Part shown: piece by piece, positions 14,886 to 17,315 of the stretch | Numbering within the stretch: position 1 is the stretch's first letter | Layout: every line of letters begins with the position of its first letter | Translations under genes and position numbers: made by a program | The notes under the pieces: model-generated | Seen by the model: only the letters and a program-made list of their open reading frames with translations | Told to the model about the DNA's origin: nothing | Databases searched by the model: none | From: an uncultured Oscillospiraceae bacterium | GTDB taxonomy: Bacteria > Bacillota > Clostridia > Oscillospirales > Ruminococcaceae | Assembly (NCBI GenBank): GCA_902489475.1 | Contig: CABUAH010000043.1 | Span: 1-17,315, forward strand | Reading direction: 5' to 3' | Length of the DNA stretch: 17,315 nt

Positions 14886-14914
14886 AGCATAGCATATATC
14901 CGAATTTACGTCAA
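14886..14914 (-). promoter_or_regulatory. Promoter of the two-component operon
   Basis: On the minus strand TTGACG (14914-14909), 17 bases, TATGCT (14891-14886). The leader is about 95 bases and contains a small CAGCT/AGCTG stem near 14860. The fit is good but not perfect. Confidence 0.55.
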
Positions 14915-14934
14915 TCGAAAAAGCAAATAAAAAT

Positions 14935-14958
14935 CCCCAAAGCTTGAAAACTTTGGGG
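14935..14958 (-). terminator. Terminator of the metallophosphoesterase gene
   Basis: CCCCAAAG at 14935-14942 pairs with CTTTGGGG at 14951-14958 around an 8-base loop. On the minus strand it is followed by ATTTTTATTT. It lies 22 bases after the metallophosphoesterase stop and just upstream of the response-regulator promoter. Confidence 0.85.
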
Positions 14959-14980
14959 TAAAATAAGTTTTGATTTTACG

Positions 14981-16108
14981 CTAGTCAAAGAAGATTTGTG
15001 CTTTAACAATTTCACTTGAGGACGGAAGCTTGTAGTGCATTCCCCAGCCTCCTACACCTGAGCTTGTGTAAGCTGTCATATCATTAAACTTTTCCTGTCC
15101 GTAAACCATATCGTTTGCCATTGCAACAAAGGGACGAGTAAATGGAAATTGCTCGCCGTGAGTATGTCCGCTGAATGACAAATCAACACCTGACTTTGAA
15201 ATTTCTTCAAGTTCAAGCGGTTCATGGGTAAGAACAATCAAAGGCTTTGAAATATCAACATTATTGCTCTTTATAATCTCATCAACCGGCTCCGGATTTT
15301 CATGGTGATCCATTCTTCCTATAACTGTTATATCGTCTGCAATTACAGAAACTTCGTCACGCAAAATAGTGATTCCTGATTCTTCAAAATACCGGGATAT
15401 TTTGGGGTCTGTTATATACAGCTCGTGATTGCCGAATGCAAAGTATGTACCGTATTTGCTTTTTAGCCGTGAAAATTCCGAAACCATTTCCTTTTTATCA
15501 GCGTCTGTTGTAGATTCATCAATAATATCTCCGACCATAAAAATCACATCAGGCTTCATACCGTTTATTTTATCAACCAGCTCGTCCAGCTGATCTGCAT
15601 AAAGACCAGTTCCAATGTGAGTATCGGAGATCATAACTGCGGTGATACTGTCGTTTACAGACTGCTTATCAATCTCAACCGTTATATCCTTCTCACGAAG
15701 AATTCCCATATTGACGTAACCTGCAATACCAAGCAAAATTGTACAGCACAGTGCGACAGCCGGCAAAATTCTTCTTCCTTTTAATACTTTAGTCATTCTA
15801 CTGTTTGGAGAAATTTTTCCGAAAATAACCGACACCAGCTTTAACACTATACATATCACAGAAGAATATGCTATGCAAACAAAATACACGGCTGATATAA
15901 ACAAAATTACTTTCTTATTTATAAATTGCGGTGTGTAATTTCTAAATCCCATTGCATAAACAAAAACTGCTGCCAAAACAAGCTGAATTACCCAGTACAC
16001 CCACCTTGGCAAGTTAAAGCTTTTCCATAGCTTGTAATACCAAATAATTGAGACTGAAAACAAAGCCAACAATACTAGCGGCAATAATAAAAATATATAT
16101 GAAAACAA
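14981..16108 (-). CDS. Membrane-anchored metallophosphoesterase
   Basis: 375 residues. The N-terminal part has about four hydrophobic helices (near 1-25, 36-53, 66-96 and 114-134), followed by a calcineurin-like phosphoesterase domain with the full metal set: SDTHIG (Asp162, His164), GDIIDE (Asp194), GNHE (Asn227, His228), THEP (His295) and SGHTHGEQFPF (His315, His317). This layout resembles the YkuE/YaeI group, proposed to act on UDP-2,3-diacylglucosamine-like lipids or other membrane substrates; the true substrate is unknown in a Gram-positive. The open frame gives a TTG start at 16108 with GAGGATG upstream. It is 58 bases downstream of the acetyltransferase on the same strand, so co-transcription is possible. 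A terminator follows. Confidence 0.88.
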   Translation of the reverse strand: MFSYIFLLLPLVLLALFSVSIIWYYKLWKSFNLPRWVYWVIQLVLAAVFVYAMGFRNYTPQFINKKVILFISAVYFVCIAYSSVICIVLKLVSVIFGKISPNSRMTKVLKGRRILPAVALCCTILLGIAGYVNMGILREKDITVEIDKQSVNDSITAVMISDTHIGTGLYADQLDELVDKINGMKPDVIFMVGDIIDESTTDADKKEMVSEFSRLKSKYGTYFAFGNHELYITDPKISRYFEESGITILRDEVSVIADDITVIGRMDHHENPEPVDEIIKSNNVDISKPLIVLTHEPLELEEISKSGVDLSFSGHTHGEQFPFTRPFVAMANDMVYGQEKFNDMTAYTSSGVGGWGMHYKLPSSSEIVKAQIFFD

Positions 16109-16166
16109 CTCTCAAACATCCTCTCTTACGAGCTTAGTTTTACAAATAAGATTAGCTTTGCGCTCC

Positions 16167-16781
16167 TTACAGATTTTTGTAGTCTATCTTTTTATTTTTA
16201 AAATAATACTCCTCGTCATGTTCATTAACTTCACGCAGGACCTTACAAGGATTTCCGACTGCCACGACATTAGACGGCAAGTCTTTTGTAACAACACTTC
16301 CTGCTCCGACTACCACGTTATCCCCAATAGTGATGCCCGGAAGAATTATTGCTCCTGCTCCCAACCAGCAATTTTTTCCGATGTGTACCGGCGCATTATA
16401 CTGATAAGCTGCCTCACGAAGCTTTGGCAGAATAGGATGACCTGCGGTTGCAATAGTAACATTCGGACCGATCATTGTATAATCGCCGACATATATATGA
16501 GTGTCATCAACACAGGTTAAATTAAAATTTGCATAGATGTTTTTTCCGAAATGCACATGTGCGCCTCCGAAATTTGAATGAAACGGCGGCTCGATATAAC
16601 AGTTCTCCCCAATTTCAGCAAACATCTCTTTTAATAGCTCACTGCGTTTTTCATTCTCAATAGGGCGAGTCATGTTAAATTCATATAGTCTGTCAAGGCA
16701 TTTCATCTGATAATTCATAATCTCATCGTCACCAGGCAGATAAAGCTCACCTGTATGCATTTTTTTCTTCATCTCACTCAT
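16167..16781 (-). CDS. Maltose/galactoside-type O-acetyltransferase (hexapeptide repeat)
   Basis: 204 residues. It has an N-terminal maltose acetyltransferase helical segment (MKKKMHTGELYLPGDDEI…), then a left-handed beta-helix of hexapeptide repeats (IYVGDYTMIGPNVTIAT, VHIGKNCWLGAGAIILPGITIGDNVVVGAGSVVTKDL). Catalytic His115 is in TAGHPI, the same position as in LacA-type enzymes. It should transfer acetyl from acetyl-CoA to a sugar hydroxyl in the cytoplasm; the physiological acceptor of this family is often unclear. AGGAGG precedes ATG 16781 at a good distance. The C-terminus is lysine-rich (KNKKIDYKNL). Confidence 0.93.
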   Translation of the reverse strand: MSEMKKKMHTGELYLPGDDEIMNYQMKCLDRLYEFNMTRPIENEKRSELLKEMFAEIGENCYIEPPFHSNFGGAHVHFGKNIYANFNLTCVDDTHIYVGDYTMIGPNVTIATAGHPILPKLREAAYQYNAPVHIGKNCWLGAGAIILPGITIGDNVVVGAGSVVTKDLPSNVVAVGNPCKVLREVNEHDEEYYFKNKKIDYKNL

Positions 16782-16799
16782 TCTAATCCTCCTTTATTT

Positions 16800-16829
16800 T
16801 ATATAAAGCTCTTTCTTTTTATTAATCAA
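16800..16829 (-). promoter_or_regulatory. Candidate promoter of the acetyltransferase gene
   Basis: On the minus strand TTGATT (16829-16824), 18 bases, TATATA (16805-16800). It would give a very short leader just ahead of AGGAGG. The surroundings are AT-rich, so chance matches are possible. Confidence 0.4.
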
Positions 16830-16849
16830 ATAATACTTTTTAATAAAAA

Positions 16850-16882
16850 AACGTCGTTTAAACCTATTGTCCAAACGACGTT
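16850..16882 (-). terminator. Terminator after tRNA-Cys
   Basis: AACGTCGTTT at 16850-16859 pairs perfectly with AAACGACGTT at 16873-16882, with a 13-base loop. On the minus strand it is followed by TTTTTTATTA. It begins seven bases after the encoded CCA of tRNA-Cys and ends the tRNA transcript. Confidence 0.9.
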
Positions 16883-16888
16883 ATTTTT

Positions 16889-16962
16889 TGGAGGCGCCAC
16901 CCGGATTTGAACCGGGGATCAAGGTGTTGCAGACCTACGCCTTACCACTTGGCTATAGCGCC
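16889..16962 (-). tRNA. tRNA-Cys (GCA)
   Basis: 74 bases including an encoded CCA (TGG at 16889-16891 on the plus strand). The acceptor stem GGCGCTA pairs with TGGCGCC (one G-T pair), the discriminator is U as expected for Cys, the anticodon loop is CTGCAAC with anticodon GCA, and the T arm CCCGG-TTCAAAT-CCGGG is intact. It is downstream of tRNA-Phe on the same strand. Confidence 0.96.
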
Positions 16963-17003
16963 TTATTATTTAATATATGATAGTATATTCAAAATATTCT
17001 AAA

Positions 17004-17202
17004 TGGTGCCTCCGGACGGAATCAAACTCTGCGGTCATAAATATAGTCGCATCGCTTGCCTATTCGGCTTTGCTATGCTCCTTATTTTTTCCCTTCGCAA
17101 GCTCCCTGCTTCCGCCACTGGCGGCGGTCGCTTGTTCAGCATTACCTGTCGCTTTGCGACAGCTCGGGGATTTTCAGTCACCGCACGGTTGGTACGCAGC
17201 GA
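17004..17202 (-). pseudogene. Broken tRNA-Phe-like sequence with an insertion
   Basis: Positions 17004-17027 match the 3' end of tRNA-Phe (17243-17266) at 23 of 24 bases, covering CCA, the 3' acceptor strand and the T arm. Positions 17165-17179 match its anticodon arm (17275-17289) exactly over 15 bases, keeping the GAA anticodon loop. About 137 unrelated bases replace the variable region and 5' T arm. They contain the hairpins CTGTCGC-TTT-GCGACAG (17146-17162) and CCGCC-ACT-GGCGG. On the anticodon side (17180-17202) the D arm is only vaguely tRNA-like. As it stands it cannot fold as a normal tRNA. The order matches a tRNA-Phe copy split by insertion, or a mobile unit carrying tRNA fragments. 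Confidence 0.6.
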
Positions 17203-17242
17203 CAATCAACTACCAAATGAGCAATAACAAACACCGGAAAAC

Positions 17243-17315
17243 TGGTGCCTCCGGACGGAATCGAACCATCGACACGGGGATTTTCAGTCCCCTGCTCTAC
17301 CGACTGAGCTACAGA
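17243..17315 (-). tRNA. tRNA-Phe (GAA), 5' end cut by the window edge
   Basis: 73 of an expected 76 bases, with an encoded CCA (TGG at 17243-17245 on the plus strand). The anticodon loop CTGAAAA gives anticodon GAA, the D arm GCTCAGTCGGTAGAGC is intact, and the T arm GATGG-TTCGATT-CCGTC pairs with one G-T. The visible acceptor bases TCTG pair with the 3' strand; the missing first three bases should be GCC, just beyond the right edge. Confidence 0.95.

Noticed and set aside
17003..17227. Plus-strand 74-codon frame near the tRNA genes
   Set aside because: It reads antisense through tRNA-Phe fragments and the insertion; no ribosome binding site or family.
17004..17266. Reading the 24-base tRNA-end repeat as attL/attR of an integrated element
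   Set aside because: Only about 215 bases lie between the copies, with no integrase, and the anticodon arm is duplicated as well. An old scar is possible, but a present element is not supported.

Overview
The window looks like chromosomal DNA of a low-GC Firmicute, most likely a spore-forming member of Clostridia. The support is SpoVS and YmdB, a decarboxylase–holB–ricT block of the kind known from Bacillus and Clostridia, a YnzC-type protein, GGAGG ribosome binding sites and several sigma-A-like promoters. Genus level cannot be fixed from sequence alone; the short palindromic intergenic repeats remind me of gut Oscillospirales/Ruminococcaceae genomes, but that is recollection, not proof.

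Layout, left to right. (1) 1-2850, minus strand: a ruvX–nfo(TIM-barrel endonuclease IV type)–aroQ operon, with intergenic DNA on both sides filled by two dispersed repeat families, A (about 130 bp with terminal inverted repeats) and B (AATTCCGAATT-like palindromes). (2) 2843-3930: a sirtuin (cobB) with its own promoter, then a strongly structured intergenic element bracketed by two identical small hairpins. (3) 3930-6547, minus: ynzC, a WYL-domain regulator and a ClC-family anion transporter, probably one transcription unit from a consensus promoter. (4) 6599-11362, plus: a divergent promoter with a LexA-like box drives a small helical protein and a sigma-region-4-like protein. These run into an Orn/Lys/Arg decarboxylase, holB, ricT (yaaT) and a zinc phospholipase C-like protein, ending at a strong terminator. 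A palindrome-rich insertion separates holB from ricT. (5) 11408-14914, minus: response regulator, histidine kinase, ymdB and spoVS. (6) 14935-16829, minus: a membrane metallophosphoesterase and a maltose/galactoside-type O-acetyltransferase. (7) 16850-17315, minus: tRNA-Cys and tRNA-Phe, with a broken tRNA-Phe-like sequence between them that carries an insertion.

Most protein genes are housekeeping: DNA repair and replication (nfo, holB, ruvX), the shikimate pathway (aroQ), and sporulation or biofilm control (ricT, ymdB, spoVS, two-component system). The unusual material is intergenic: four kinds of palindromic or structured element, the split tRNA-Phe copy, and the LexA-like operator in front of the sigma-like gene pair. 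I found no CRISPR array, transposase or intact prophage gene.
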